64,000 nt of DNA from Paraburkholderia sp041321145 (GTDB lineage: Bacteria; Pseudomonadota; Gammaproteobacteria; Burkholderiales; Burkholderiaceae): the NCBI RefSeq assembly GCF_041321145.1, contig NZ_JBGGWA010000005.1, positions 491,256-555,255 of the forward strand. The letters are read 5' to 3'. Position 1 is the first letter of the stretch. Each line of letters begins with the position of its first letter. The notes beneath the pieces were generated by a model. It made no database searches and was not told the DNA's origin. It worked only from the letters and a program-made list of their open reading frames with translations. Both the position numbers and the translations under genes were made by a program. Of the stretch, positions 35,476 through 43,781 are shown piece after piece.

Positions 35476-36382
35476 TACGCTGCCCGCCACCAACAACAAC
35501 GGCACGAAGGCCGGCAATGCGCGCCGTGCACCGTGGCAAGCATTTTTGCCGTTATGGCTGATGTGCGCGCCGGCTTTCCTGTTGTTCGCGGCACTCGTGC
35601 TGGTGCCGCTCGTGATGACGCTGGTGCTGACCTTCTATCGCTTCGACCCGGCAAGCGGTCCGCTCGCGGCGTTCCAGTTCGGCAATTACGCGGAGGTGCT
35701 GGGCTCGTCGTATTTCCATACGATCTTCTTGCGCACCTTCGGCATCGCCTTTCTGACCACCCTGCTGTGCATTGTGATCGGCACGCCCGAAGCGTACGTA
35801 CTGTCACGGATGCGCGACCCGTATCGTTCGATGTTCCTGCTCGTGATTCTTGCGCCGCTGCTGGTCTCGGTCGTGGTGCGCGCATTCGGCTGGAGCATGC
35901 TGCTCAACAGCGACGGGCTCGTGAATCAGGCGTTCCGCCTCGTGGGGCTCGGGCCGTACAAGCTCGAATACACCACCTTCGCGATCGTCATTGCATTGGT
36001 ACACGTGATGCTGCCGTTCATGGTGATTCCGGTGTGGACCGCGTTGCAGAAAATCGATCCGCAAACGGAAAACGCGGCGCTTTCGCTGATGGCGTCGCCC
36101 GCCACGACCTTGCGCCGTATCGTGTTGCCGCAACTCACGCCAGGCATTCTGTCGGGCAGCCTGATGGTCTTCGGCCTGTCGGCGAGCGCCTTCGCGATTC
36201 CCGGCCTGCTCGGCGGACGACGTCTGAAAGTGGCCGCCACCGCGGTCTACGACGAATTCCTCGGCTCGCTGAACTGGCCGCTCGGCGCGACCATCGCGCT
36301 CCTGTTGCTGGTCGCGAATCTGATCGTGATGCTCACTTACTACCGGATTCTGGAGCGCAAGTACACCAGAAGTCTCGGTTAA
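35468..36382 (+). CDS. ABC transporter permease 1 (PotB-like)
   Basis: The 304-residue permease starts with a short cytoplasmic head rich in Asn/Ala (MASTLPATNNNGTKAGN) then six helices. The EAA loop, NAALSLMASPATTLRRIVLPQLTPGI, is at about residue 200. It pairs with the second permease to form the membrane channel. Translation is coupled to the ATPase gene by overlap; an ATG at 35459 is an alternative start. Confidence 0.92.
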   Translation: MASTLPATNNNGTKAGNARRAPWQAFLPLWLMCAPAFLLFAALVLVPLVMTLVLTFYRFDPASGPLAAFQFGNYAEVLGSSYFHTIFLRTFGIAFLTTLLCIVIGTPEAYVLSRMRDPYRSMFLLVILAPLLVSVVVRAFGWSMLLNSDGLVNQAFRLVGLGPYKLEYTTFAIVIALVHVMLPFMVIPVWTALQKIDPQTENAALSLMASPATTLRRIVLPQLTPGILSGSLMVFGLSASAFAIPGLLGGRRLKVAATAVYDEFLGSLNWPLGATIALLLLVANLIVMLTYYRILERKYTRSLG

Positions 36383-36421
36383 TTCATTGGCTCATTCATC
36401 ACATCACCGAGTGAGAACATC

Positions 36422-37216
36422 ATGAGAAAAAACGGCCCCGTTGCGCTGATTTTCCACACGCTCGTCATTGCCTTCGTACTCGCGCCGCTCGTGATCGTCG
36501 TGCTGGTCGCCTTCACGCCCGACGAAACACTCACGCTGCCCACCCACGGCGTTTCGCTGCGCTGGTTCCGCGCGATCCTCAATTACCCGGACTTCGTCTC
36601 CGCGTTCTTCAACAGCCTGAAGCTGGCGTTTGCCTCGGCGACGTTGTCGCTGATCGTCGCTTTGCCCGCTGCATTGGCGATAGGACGCGCGCGCTTTCCC
36701 GGCCGCGGCTTTCTCAACGGACTCCTGCTGTCGCCGCTGGTGATTCCCGGCCTCGTGCTCGGCATCGCACTGCTGCGCTTCTTTGCGCTGATCGGCGCGA
36801 CTGGTTCGTTCGCTTGGCTCGTGCTCGCGCACATGATCATCATCACGCCGTTCGTGATGCGGTTGGTACTGGCCTCGGTCAGCGGCCTTGACCGCAGCGT
36901 CGAACACGCGGCGCACTCGCTCGGCGCCGATGCATGGACCACGTTCCGCCGCATCACCTTCCCGATGATTCTGCCCGGCATTACCGGCGGCTGGCTGCTC
37001 GCTTTCATCAACAGCTTCGACGAGTTGACGATGTCGATCTTCGTCACCTCGCCGCAAACCGTCACGCTGCCGGTACGCATGTACATGTATGCGACCGAAT
37101 CGATCGATCCGATGATGGCTTCGGTCTCCGCGCTGGTGATCTTCATCACTGCCGGCGCGATGTTGCTGCTCGACCGTGTGTACGGGCTCAACCGGATTCT
37201 GATCGGACAGCACTGA
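36422..37216 (+). CDS. ABC transporter permease 2 (PotC-like)
   Basis: The 264-residue permease has six helices and the EAA loop EHAAHSLGADAWTTFRRITFPMILPGI at about residue 160. It is the PotC-type partner of the preceding permease. The start lies 40 bp after permease 1, and its stop overlaps the next start (TGATG). Confidence 0.93.
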   Translation: MRKNGPVALIFHTLVIAFVLAPLVIVVLVAFTPDETLTLPTHGVSLRWFRAILNYPDFVSAFFNSLKLAFASATLSLIVALPAALAIGRARFPGRGFLNGLLLSPLVIPGLVLGIALLRFFALIGATGSFAWLVLAHMIIITPFVMRLVLASVSGLDRSVEHAAHSLGADAWTTFRRITFPMILPGITGGWLLAFINSFDELTMSIFVTSPQTVTLPVRMYMYATESIDPMMASVSALVIFITAGAMLLLDRVYGLNRILIGQH

Positions 37217-37605
37217 TGTCTTCTACTGCCCTCTCTCTCATGCCGTCGAATTTGCCGTCTTCCGATGCTGCCGTGCCTAAGCGTGATGCGCAATTCGTTC
37301 GCGTCGCGGAAACACAGCGTGAACCGATCAGCTTCTTCCTCGACGGTCGCGAAGTCACCGCGCTGCAAGGCGATACGCTGCTGACCGCCGTGTTGATGCA
37401 ACAACGCCGCGTGCGCGAAAGCGAATTCAGCGGCGCGCCGCGTGCCGGTTTTTGCCTGATCGGCGCATGCCAGGACTGCTGGATGCGCACCGAAGGCGGC
37501 ACGCGTTTGCGCGCCTGCTCGACGCTCGCCACCCAAGGCATGCGCGTGGTCACGCGGCTCGCTGAAGCTGCCGTCGCGGCGGTTGTACAGGGAGACGCAC
37601 AATGA
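37216..37605 (+). CDS. (2Fe-2S)-binding subunit of an HcnA/opine-oxidase-type dehydrogenase
   Basis: The 129-residue protein has a Fer2_4-type [2Fe-2S] fold: FFLDGREVTALQGDTLLTAVL followed by cysteines spaced C-x4-C-x2-C (FCLIGACQDCWM) and a fourth in RACST. This matches the small subunit of HcnABC, D-hydroxyproline dehydrogenase and opine oxidases. The N-terminal 35 residues are an unusual extension. It is coupled to the permease gene (TGATG) and to the next gene (ATGA). Confidence 0.9.
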   Translation: MSSTALSLMPSNLPSSDAAVPKRDAQFVRVAETQREPISFFLDGREVTALQGDTLLTAVLMQQRRVRESEFSGAPRAGFCLIGACQDCWMRTEGGTRLRACSTLATQGMRVVTRLAEAAVAAVVQGDAQ

Positions 37606-39035
37606 GCAACGACCGCCGCGTGGTCATCGTCGGCGCGGGACCGGCAGGCGTGCGCGCCGCTGAAACGCTCGTTGCTGCCGGCGTCAGGCCAATCGTGCTG
37701 GATGAAAATGCGCGCTGGGGCGGACAGATTTACAGACAACCGCCTGCGGACGGCGGCTTCAAACGCTCGAAGAAAGCGCTCTACGGTTTTGAAGCCCACA
37801 AGGCCGACGCGCTGCATACGACGATGGCCGCGCTTCTTCCGCACCTCGACTATCGCCCGGACACGCTGGCGTGGGCGTGCGAACCGGGTCGACTGGCTAC
37901 GCTGCACGCGGGGCGCGAGATCGGCGTACCGTTTTCGCATCTGATCATCGCGAGCGGCGCCACCGATCGCGTACTGCCGGTGCCGGGCTGGACGCTGCCC
38001 GGCGTCTACACGCTCGGCGCGGCGCAGGTTGCGTTGAAGTCGCAAGGCTGTGCGATCGGTCAGCGCGTTGTCCTGGCGGGCACGGGTCCGCTGTTGTATC
38101 TCGTTGCGTACCAGTACGTGAAAGCCGGTGCACAGGTCGTGGCTGTGCTCGATACGAGCCCGCTGTCGCAGCAGATCGCCGCAGCGCCGAAACTCGCTCG
38201 GGTGCCGTCGACCTTTGCCAAAGGCCTGTATTACGTTGGCTGGCTGAAATTGCGTGGCGTGCGGATCGAACGCAATGTGGCTTTGATCGGCATCCGCGGC
38301 GAGCACAGCGTGAAGGCTATTGAATGGCGTTCATCAGTCGACGGCTCCAAAGCCGAAACCATTGCATGCGACGCGGTCGGCATCAGCTTCGGCCTGAAGC
38401 CTGAAACGCAACTCGCCGATCTCGCCGGTTGCCGCTTCCGTTTCGACGCCCACAACCGCTGCTGGCTGCCCGAACTCGACGGCGCCGGCCGCAGTTCCGT
38501 ACGCGGCATCTATCTGGCGGGCGACGGTGCGGGCATCGCGGGCGCCGACGCTGCCGAACTCGCGGGCCGCCGCGCCGCATTGGCCCTGCTCGACGACCTC
38601 GGCATCGCGCATCCACGTGGCGTGGGCATGCGCGATGCGGCTTCGCTCGACCGCAGCTTGCAACGTATCGCTGTGTTTCGCGAGGGCATTGAAGCGGCAT
38701 TTGCACCGCCGGCAAAATGCGCCGCGCAATGGCCCGACGACATGACCGTATGCCGCTGCGAAGAAATCGATGCGGGCACCTTGCGGCGCTGCATCCGCGG
38801 TGGCGAGGCGAACGAGATCAACCGCCTGAAAGCGCTCACACGCGTCGGCATGGGCCGCTGTCAGGGACGCATGTGCGGCGAAGCGGCGTTGACCCTGCTC
38901 GCCGAAGAGACCGGCAAGCCGCTCGAAGCGGTAGGCCGCTTGCGCAGCCAGCCACCTGTCAAACCGATTCCGCTGTCGCCCTCGATGTATGCCGATGACG
39001 TCGCCGAGATTCCCGAGGAGGCGCGCGATGAGTGA
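37602..39035 (+). CDS. FAD/NAD(P)-dependent subunit with BFD-like [2Fe-2S] domain (HcnB/OoxA-like)
   Basis: The 477-residue protein has an N-terminal FAD-binding VIVGAGPAGVRAAE motif and RWGGQIYRQPP, a second nucleotide-binding region (RVVLAGTGPLLYLVAYQYV, about 165), and a C-terminal BFD-like cluster site CRCEEID with MGRCQGRMCGEA (residues 380-425). This is the architecture of HcnB, opine oxidase A and LhpF-type proteins. It should pass electrons from the substrate-oxidising subunit to the respiratory chain. Confidence 0.92.
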   Translation: MSNDRRVVIVGAGPAGVRAAETLVAAGVRPIVLDENARWGGQIYRQPPADGGFKRSKKALYGFEAHKADALHTTMAALLPHLDYRPDTLAWACEPGRLATLHAGREIGVPFSHLIIASGATDRVLPVPGWTLPGVYTLGAAQVALKSQGCAIGQRVVLAGTGPLLYLVAYQYVKAGAQVVAVLDTSPLSQQIAAAPKLARVPSTFAKGLYYVGWLKLRGVRIERNVALIGIRGEHSVKAIEWRSSVDGSKAETIACDAVGISFGLKPETQLADLAGCRFRFDAHNRCWLPELDGAGRSSVRGIYLAGDGAGIAGADAAELAGRRAALALLDDLGIAHPRGVGMRDAASLDRSLQRIAVFREGIEAAFAPPAKCAAQWPDDMTVCRCEEIDAGTLRRCIRGGEANEINRLKALTRVGMGRCQGRMCGEAALTLLAEETGKPLEAVGRLRSQPPVKPIPLSPSMYADDVAEIPEEARDE

Positions 39036-40155
39036 CACCCTGCACTACGACGTCGCGATTGCGGGCGGCGGATTGGTCGGCTCCTCAGCGGCGTTGGCGC
39101 TGGCGCGGCGCGGTTTGCGTGTAGGCCTGTTCGAGCGGCGCTATTGCGGCGCGCAGGCAAGCGGCGTGAACTACGGCGGCGTGCGCTGCCAGGGACGGCC
39201 GGTCGAACAGATGCCGCTCGCCATGCGCGCACGGCGCATCTGGGATCGCTTGCCGGAGCTGATCGGTATTGACGGCGAATTCACCGTATCGGGACATTTG
39301 CGGCTAGCCCGCAGCGAAGCCGACATCGCCGCGCTCGAAGCATGGGCCGATATGGCACGCGGTTATGGACTGCAAGCGCAATTGATCACCGGCGCCGCAT
39401 TCCGGCAACGCTACCCATGGCTGGGCGCAGCGGCAATCGGCGGCTCCTTGTGCGCAAGCGATGGTCATGCGAACCCGCGTCTCGTGTCGCCAGCGTTTGC
39501 GCGTGCCGCGCGAGCCGCAGGCGCCGACGTGCGCGAGCAAACCGAGCTGACCGGGATCCATCACGACGGCACGCGCTTCCAGTTACGAGCGGGTGACACA
39601 CGTATCAGCGCCGACTGGCTGATCAATTCCGCCGGTGCGTGGGCGAATACGGTGGCGGGCTACTTCGGCGAAACGGTGCCGATGAAACCGATCTACCCGA
39701 ACATGTGGGTCACCGAGCCGCTGCCGCTCTTCATCACGCACAACCTTGGCGTGTACGGCGGCGGCATCTATGCGCGGCAAGTGGCGCGCGGCAATTGCGT
39801 GATCGGCGGCGGCCGCGGACATGGCGACGGCGAATACGGTCAGCCGTCCACGGAAACCACCCGCACCGTGATGCGCGATGCGTGCGCGCTGCTACCCGCT
39901 TTGCGCGAGGCGCTGCTGATCCGCACATGGAGCGGCGTGGAAGGCGAAACACCCGACAGCAATCCGATCATCGCTGCAAGCCGCACGGTGCCGCGTCTGT
40001 TGCATGCGTTCGGTTTTTCGGGCGGCGGGTTTCTGCTGGCGCCGGGTGTCGGCGAAGTACTCGCGGATCTCGTGATCGACGGCACCACGCCCACTCCGCT
40101 CGACGCTTTTTCGATCAATCGCTTTGCTGCTGTTGCCACCCCGTCTGTCGCTTAG
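39028..40155 (+). CDS. FAD-dependent amine/amino-acid oxidase subunit (HcnC/OoxB-like, DAO family)
   Basis: The 375-residue protein starts at an ATG with GAGGAGG upstream; the dinucleotide fold motif VAIAGGGLVGSSAALALAR is at residue 8. DAO-family features continue with ERRYCGAQASGVNYGGVRCQGRP, DGHANPRLV, DWLINSAGAWAN, and the C-terminal FGFSGGGFLLAPGVGEVLADL. It is the presumed catalytic subunit, oxidising a C-N bond next to a carboxylate (for example sarcosine, proline or an opine). Overlaps the previous gene by 8 bp. Confidence 0.92.
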   Translation: MSDTLHYDVAIAGGGLVGSSAALALARRGLRVGLFERRYCGAQASGVNYGGVRCQGRPVEQMPLAMRARRIWDRLPELIGIDGEFTVSGHLRLARSEADIAALEAWADMARGYGLQAQLITGAAFRQRYPWLGAAAIGGSLCASDGHANPRLVSPAFARAARAAGADVREQTELTGIHHDGTRFQLRAGDTRISADWLINSAGAWANTVAGYFGETVPMKPIYPNMWVTEPLPLFITHNLGVYGGGIYARQVARGNCVIGGGRGHGDGEYGQPSTETTRTVMRDACALLPALREALLIRTWSGVEGETPDSNPIIAASRTVPRLLHAFGFSGGGFLLAPGVGEVLADLVIDGTTPTPLDAFSINRFAAVATPSVA

Positions 40156-40197
40156 TCATCGCTTAATCATCATTTTGAAAAACTCAGGAGCCTATCA

Positions 40198-41244
40198 ATG
40201 AAACTGTTCAGGACGATCGCGGCGTTGGCCGCATTGTGCGCATTCGGCGCGGCCGCGCCGGCATGGTCGGAGACCAAGACGATCTACATCGGCATGAACG
40301 GCGGTCCGATGGAAAAGGCCTATACGAGCCAGGTGCTACCGGACTTCGAGAAAGCCAACAACGTGAAAGTCGTCGTGGTGCCCGGCACTTCGTCGGATAT
40401 TCTCGCCAAGCTGCTCGCCAACAAAGCCAGCCCGCAAATTCACGTGGTGTTTCTCGACGACGGCGTGATGGCGCGCGCGGTCAGCATGGGCGTGTGCAAG
40501 AAGCTCGACGATGCGCCGGTGCTCAAAGAGCTCTATCCGTTCGCCCGCATGAAGGACGACATGGGCGCGGGCGTGCAACTCGGCATGACCGGCATTGCGT
40601 ACAACAAGAAACTGTTCGCTGAAAAAGGCTGGGCGCCGCCGACTTCGTGGATGGACTTTGCCGATCCGAAGTACAAGGGCAAGGTGGTGTTCCAGTCCGC
40701 GTCGAGCAGCACCTTCGGTCTGCACGGCTTTCTGGCGATCAACCGTTTGATGGGCGGCAGCGAGAAGAACGTCGAACCGGGCTTCACGAAATGGGCTACC
40801 ACGGTCGGCCCGAACGTGGTGGAGTACGTGCCGAACTCGGCGAAGATTTCCGAAATGGTCCAGACCGGCGAAGCGGGCCTGTTCCCATTGACCCCGACCG
40901 GCGTGGGCGATCTGCAGGACAAGGGCATTCCCGTTGGCTATGTGAATCCGAAGGAAGGTCCGGTGTTGCTGCTGGTCGATCTGTGCGTGGTCAACAACAG
41001 CCCCGATCCGCAAATGGCGCAGAAACTCGCGCAGTTCCTGCTCTCCGCGCCGGCTCAGACCAAAGCCGCCGAGGCCGGCAAGCAGATTCCAACCAACCGT
41101 CTCGCGAAGATGACGCCGCCGATGCAGCAAAGCCTCGGCAACGTCGACGATCTGGTGAAGAAGGTGACCGTGGTGGATTGGGACACGATCAATGAGCATC
41201 GCGCGCAGTGGGATACGCGCTGGAATCGGCAGATCGAGCGTTAA
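40198..41244 (+). CDS. ABC transporter substrate-binding protein (PotD/F-like)
   Basis: The 348-residue protein has a signal peptide (MKLFRTIAALAALCAFGAAAPAWS) and the periplasmic-binding fold of the extracellular solute-binding protein family 1/6 (KTIYIGMNGGPMEKAYTSQVLPDFEKANNVKV, WMDFADPKYKGKVVF). It delivers substrate to the permeases encoded 3.8 kb upstream. AGGAG precedes the start. It ends the operon and is followed by a palindrome and a terminator. Confidence 0.93.
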   Translation: MKLFRTIAALAALCAFGAAAPAWSETKTIYIGMNGGPMEKAYTSQVLPDFEKANNVKVVVVPGTSSDILAKLLANKASPQIHVVFLDDGVMARAVSMGVCKKLDDAPVLKELYPFARMKDDMGAGVQLGMTGIAYNKKLFAEKGWAPPTSWMDFADPKYKGKVVFQSASSSTFGLHGFLAINRLMGGSEKNVEPGFTKWATTVGPNVVEYVPNSAKISEMVQTGEAGLFPLTPTGVGDLQDKGIPVGYVNPKEGPVLLLVDLCVVNNSPDPQMAQKLAQFLLSAPAQTKAAEAGKQIPTNRLAKMTPPMQQSLGNVDDLVKKVTVVDWDTINEHRAQWDTRWNRQIER

Positions 41245-41256
41245 GCAGCGCTGACG

Positions 41257-41280
41257 CATGTGCCGGCACGCCGGCACATG
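41257..41280. repeat. Perfect palindrome after the binding-protein gene
   Basis: CATGTGCCGG and its complement are separated by CACG. It lies 12 bp after the stop codon and may stabilise the mRNA 3' end. Confidence 0.7.
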
Positions 41281-41313
41281 GCACGAGCGCCGCACTTCGC
41301 TGCATCAATGATG

Positions 41314-41356
41314 CGCGCGCCTTGTCAGCTGCACCTGCAAGGCGCGCGTTTTCGTT
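41314..41356 (+). terminator. Rho-independent terminator of the ABC/oxidase operon
   Basis: CGCGCGCCTTG and CAAGGCGCGCG form an 11-bp stem with a 13-nt loop, followed by TTTTCGTTT. Confidence 0.85.
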
Positions 41357-41373
41357 TCCATTTGCACAGCGCG

Positions 41374-41673
41374 TCAGAAAATCACCGAAATCGACACCCC
41401 GAGCCAGATCGCCACGACCCCCGCAAGGAACATGTGCCGCGCGATACGGATGCGGGCGTCGCTGGTTTCCGGCTCGACCGGGCTCGTCGCCATCCACGGC
41501 ACGAGACCGAGGCAGCCGAAGCCGATCATCGCGAACACGAAGACCATGATGTCGGCGAATCGCCATTTGGTCGGCTCGTACAAGCCCCAGTAGCCGAGAA
41601 AGACGATGCCGATCGAGAAGATGGTCGCCGAGGCGGCACTGAGCGCGGGCACCGATCCGATTGGACTCGGCAT
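41374..41673 (-). CDS. Small three-helix membrane protein of unknown function
   Basis: The 99-residue protein has three hydrophobic helices (about 15-33, 41-62 and 80-99), separated by WGLYEPTKWRFAD and a short loop ending RIRIARHM. GGAGGTGAAGC lies before the ATG, a strong ribosome-binding site. I do not recognise the family. It stands alone between the terminator of the ABC operon and panE on the same strand as panE; a link to either is not shown. Confidence 0.7.
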   Translation of the reverse strand: MPSPIGSVPALSAASATIFSIGIVFLGYWGLYEPTKWRFADIMVFVFAMIGFGCLGLVPWMATSPVEPETSDARIRIARHMFLAGVVAIWLGVSISVIF

Positions 41674-41737
41674 GCTTCACCTCCGATCTTTAGACTGCTG
41701 CGGCCATCCCCATGCCCGGACATTCGGGTCTGCTCAT

Positions 41738-42673
41738 TCAGGACGTACGGGTCTGCCTCGCTTCATACGTCTTCAGATGACTGTAGGCGATACGCAGCAG
41801 CGACAACCCGTGCTCGCCCTTCTGCGCATCACCGCCGCGTGAGATCAGATCGCCAAGAATGTGATCCGCCTCGGTATGCGAGTGGTTTTCGACGTCGCGC
41901 AGCATCGAAGCCGTGAGCGGCGAAGGCGTAAAGAGCGTTTGGGTGGCGCGGGCGTCGAAGTCCAGCCCCATCGTAAAGCCGTTGTGCTCGGCCACCCCGC
42001 GGCACTCGCCGAGCAGGTTTTCGATAATGCGCTTGCCGTCCGGCGCGGCCAGAATATCGCCGACCGAACCGCGCATCAAGCATGTGCCGGCCGCCAGGGC
42101 GGCCAGAAACACCCACTTTTCCCACATGCGCAGCAGGATGTTGTCGCTGACCAGCGCGTCGAAATTCGCATCGGCCATCGCGTCCGCGATCGCCTGGACG
42201 CGCTCCGACGTGCCGCCTTCCAGTTCGCCGAAGGTGATCGCCTGCACTTCGTTCAGATGCACGATGTGCTGCTCCGGGCTGAGCGTCGCCGCGATCATGC
42301 ATTGGCCGCCCAATACGCGCGACGCACCGAACTTCTCCTTCAGCACGTCGATATGGCGCATGCCGTTGAGCATCGGCAAAATCAGCGTCGACTCGCCGAC
42401 CAGCGGTGCGAACGAGTCGATCGCGTCGTCGAGACTGTAGGCTTTGCAGCTCAGCAGAACCAGGTCGAACGGCTCCGCGCCGACGCCGGCGAGAATCGTT
42501 TTGACGTCGCGCAACGTGAGATCGCCGCGGGCACTGTTGATGACGAGACCGTCACGCTTGAGCTTTTCCGCACGGCCGGGGCGCACCAGGAAGGTCACGT
42601 CCTGGCCCGCCGCTGCGAGACGTCCGCCGAAGTAGCCGCCTACGGCGCCCGCCCCTACTACTAGAATTCGCAT
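41738..42673 (-). CDS. panE: 2-dehydropantoate 2-reductase (ketopantoate reductase)
   Basis: The 311-residue protein starts MRILVVGAGAVGGYFGGRLA, the NADPH Rossmann motif of PanE. Family motifs LLSCKAYSLDDAIDSFAP and LNGMRHIDVL, the catalytic Lys in the KWVFLAAL segment (about 180), and the C-terminal SMLRDVENHSHTEADHILGDL are present. It reduces ketopantoate to pantoate in coenzyme A synthesis; paralogues of this family can act on other 2-oxoacids. AGAGG precedes the start. Confidence 0.9.
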   Translation of the reverse strand: MRILVVGAGAVGGYFGGRLAAAGQDVTFLVRPGRAEKLKRDGLVINSARGDLTLRDVKTILAGVGAEPFDLVLLSCKAYSLDDAIDSFAPLVGESTLILPMLNGMRHIDVLKEKFGASRVLGGQCMIAATLSPEQHIVHLNEVQAITFGELEGGTSERVQAIADAMADANFDALVSDNILLRMWEKWVFLAALAAGTCLMRGSVGDILAAPDGKRIIENLLGECRGVAEHNGFTMGLDFDARATQTLFTPSPLTASMLRDVENHSHTEADHILGDLISRGGDAQKGEHGLSLLRIAYSHLKTYEARQTRTS

Positions 42674-43011
42674 CTTTGGCCTCTTGATAGATTTAGGTCA
42701 CGCGCGCCACGCCGATGAGCAAAGGCCTCAACGGCGCGTACGCAGTGCGTGTGTGCAGAAATGTAGCAAAGATTGACGATGCGCATCGGCCACAAATGCG
42801 GGGCCGATTTGCTGCAGTGCACTGCGACCGCCCTTTTCCGCCTTGTTTTTTACGTCAGATCAATCGCCGCGCCGCCAGCCGCCCCTTCCATCATGGGCTG
42901 CCTATAAGAATGCTCAAGCGGCGCACGCCTTGCAAATCAGCCTACAGCGTGCCGCACATGGTGCCGCGTCGTCCACACCGGGATCGGGGTCGTAGACCAC
43001 CTTGTGCTTAC
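42674..43011. other. Intergenic region without a recognised gene
   Basis: About 340 bp between panE and cdd. Open frames are short and antisense-like. I see no clear hairpin, repeat or regulatory palindrome. Confidence 0.4.
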
Positions 43012-43401
43012 TCATCGATAAAACGCGTCCGGCAATTGTTCACGTGCGGTGGTGTCGTGCGTGACACCATGCAGATTGCCGAGGCGGATCGGCAACGCCG
43101 GGCCGCCCAGTTCGATGATCACCTGACGGCACGCGCCGCACGGTGCGATCGGTCCGTCCGTATCGCCGATCACGGCGAGCGCGGCGAACTGGTCGCGCTG
43201 ATACCCTGCGGCGATGGCGCTGAAAAACGCTGTACGTTCAGCGCAATTGCACAGTCCGTACGAGGCATTCTCGACGTTGCAGCCGTCGAATACGACGCCA
43301 TCCCTGGTCAGCAGCGCGGCGCCGACCTTGAATTTCGAATAAGGCGCATAGGCCTTTTCTCGCGCGACACCCGCGCGTTCCAGCAGTTGTTCCATGTTCA
43401 T
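43012..43401 (-). CDS. cdd: Cytidine deaminase
   Basis: The 129-residue protein is a homotetramer-type cytidine deaminase. The zinc site is intact: catalytic Glu in NCAERTAFF with its Cys, and the two Cys ligands in PCGACRQVIIEL. It converts cytidine and deoxycytidine to uridines in pyrimidine salvage. The upstream DNA is a broken nucleoside-transporter gene, so nucleosides may now enter by another route. A GAGGAT precedes the ATG. Confidence 0.95.
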   Translation of the reverse strand: MNMEQLLERAGVAREKAYAPYSKFKVGAALLTRDGVVFDGCNVENASYGLCNCAERTAFFSAIAAGYQRDQFAALAVIGDTDGPIAPCGACRQVIIELGGPALPIRLGNLHGVTHDTTAREQLPDAFYR

Positions 43402-43416
43402 GCAACGATCCTCGAT

Positions 43417-43690
43417 TCAATCCGGCGTTAGGAATATGCCTGCAATCGTGGCACTCATCAGGTTCGAGAGCCTCGTGGCGAACACGACACGCAGACCGTG
43501 GCGCGCGACTTCGGCGCGGCGTTCCGGCGGCACGGCGTTCCGGCGCGACGGCACTAAAGCCGCCCGTCAGCACCGCTGATCGAAGCAAAGTTCGCGAGGC
43601 CGCACAACGCAACGACAGAATCGCAATGGTACGCGGATCGAGCGCCTGCGGGCCGGCCGCGCTCACGCTCGCGCTCGCGGCGACCCAGTG
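43417..43690 (-). pseudogene. Remnant of a CNT/NupC-type nucleoside transporter C-terminus
   Basis: Read on the minus strand in three frames, the DNA encodes LDPRTIAI, then ALCGLANFASIS, then GGFSAVAPERR, then GLRVVFATRLSNLMSATIAG ending IFLTPD with a stop 15 bp before cdd. These are the successive C-terminal motifs of concentrative nucleoside transporters (CGFANFSSI, GGIGALAPER, LANLMSATIAG). At least three frame changes break it, one coinciding with a 16-bp tandem duplication. The N-terminal three quarters are missing. nupC-cdd is a natural operon pair. Confidence 0.7.
43517..43548. repeat. 16-bp tandem duplication within the transporter remnant
   Basis: Units CGGCGTTCCGGCGGCA and CGGCGTTCCGGCGCGA lie head to tail and differ at two bases near the end. 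The length is not a multiple of three, so the duplication shifts the reading frame between APERR and the last helix. Confidence 0.8.
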
Positions 43691-43708
43691 CTGCCGCAGT
43701 GGAAATGA

Positions 43709-43748
43709 AGAACGGCCCGCCAGAGTAATCCGGTGAGCCGTTTTGTTT
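43709..43748. terminator. Hairpin between HutG-like gene and transporter remnant
   Basis: AACGGC and GCCGTT with an inner CCG/CGG pair, followed on the plus strand by TTGTTTT. No plus-strand gene needs it, so it may be a relic or end minus-strand transcription from the HutG-like gene. Confidence 0.4.
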
Positions 43749-43781
43749 TGCCACCTGCGCGGTGCGGTGCAGTGCGATGCG

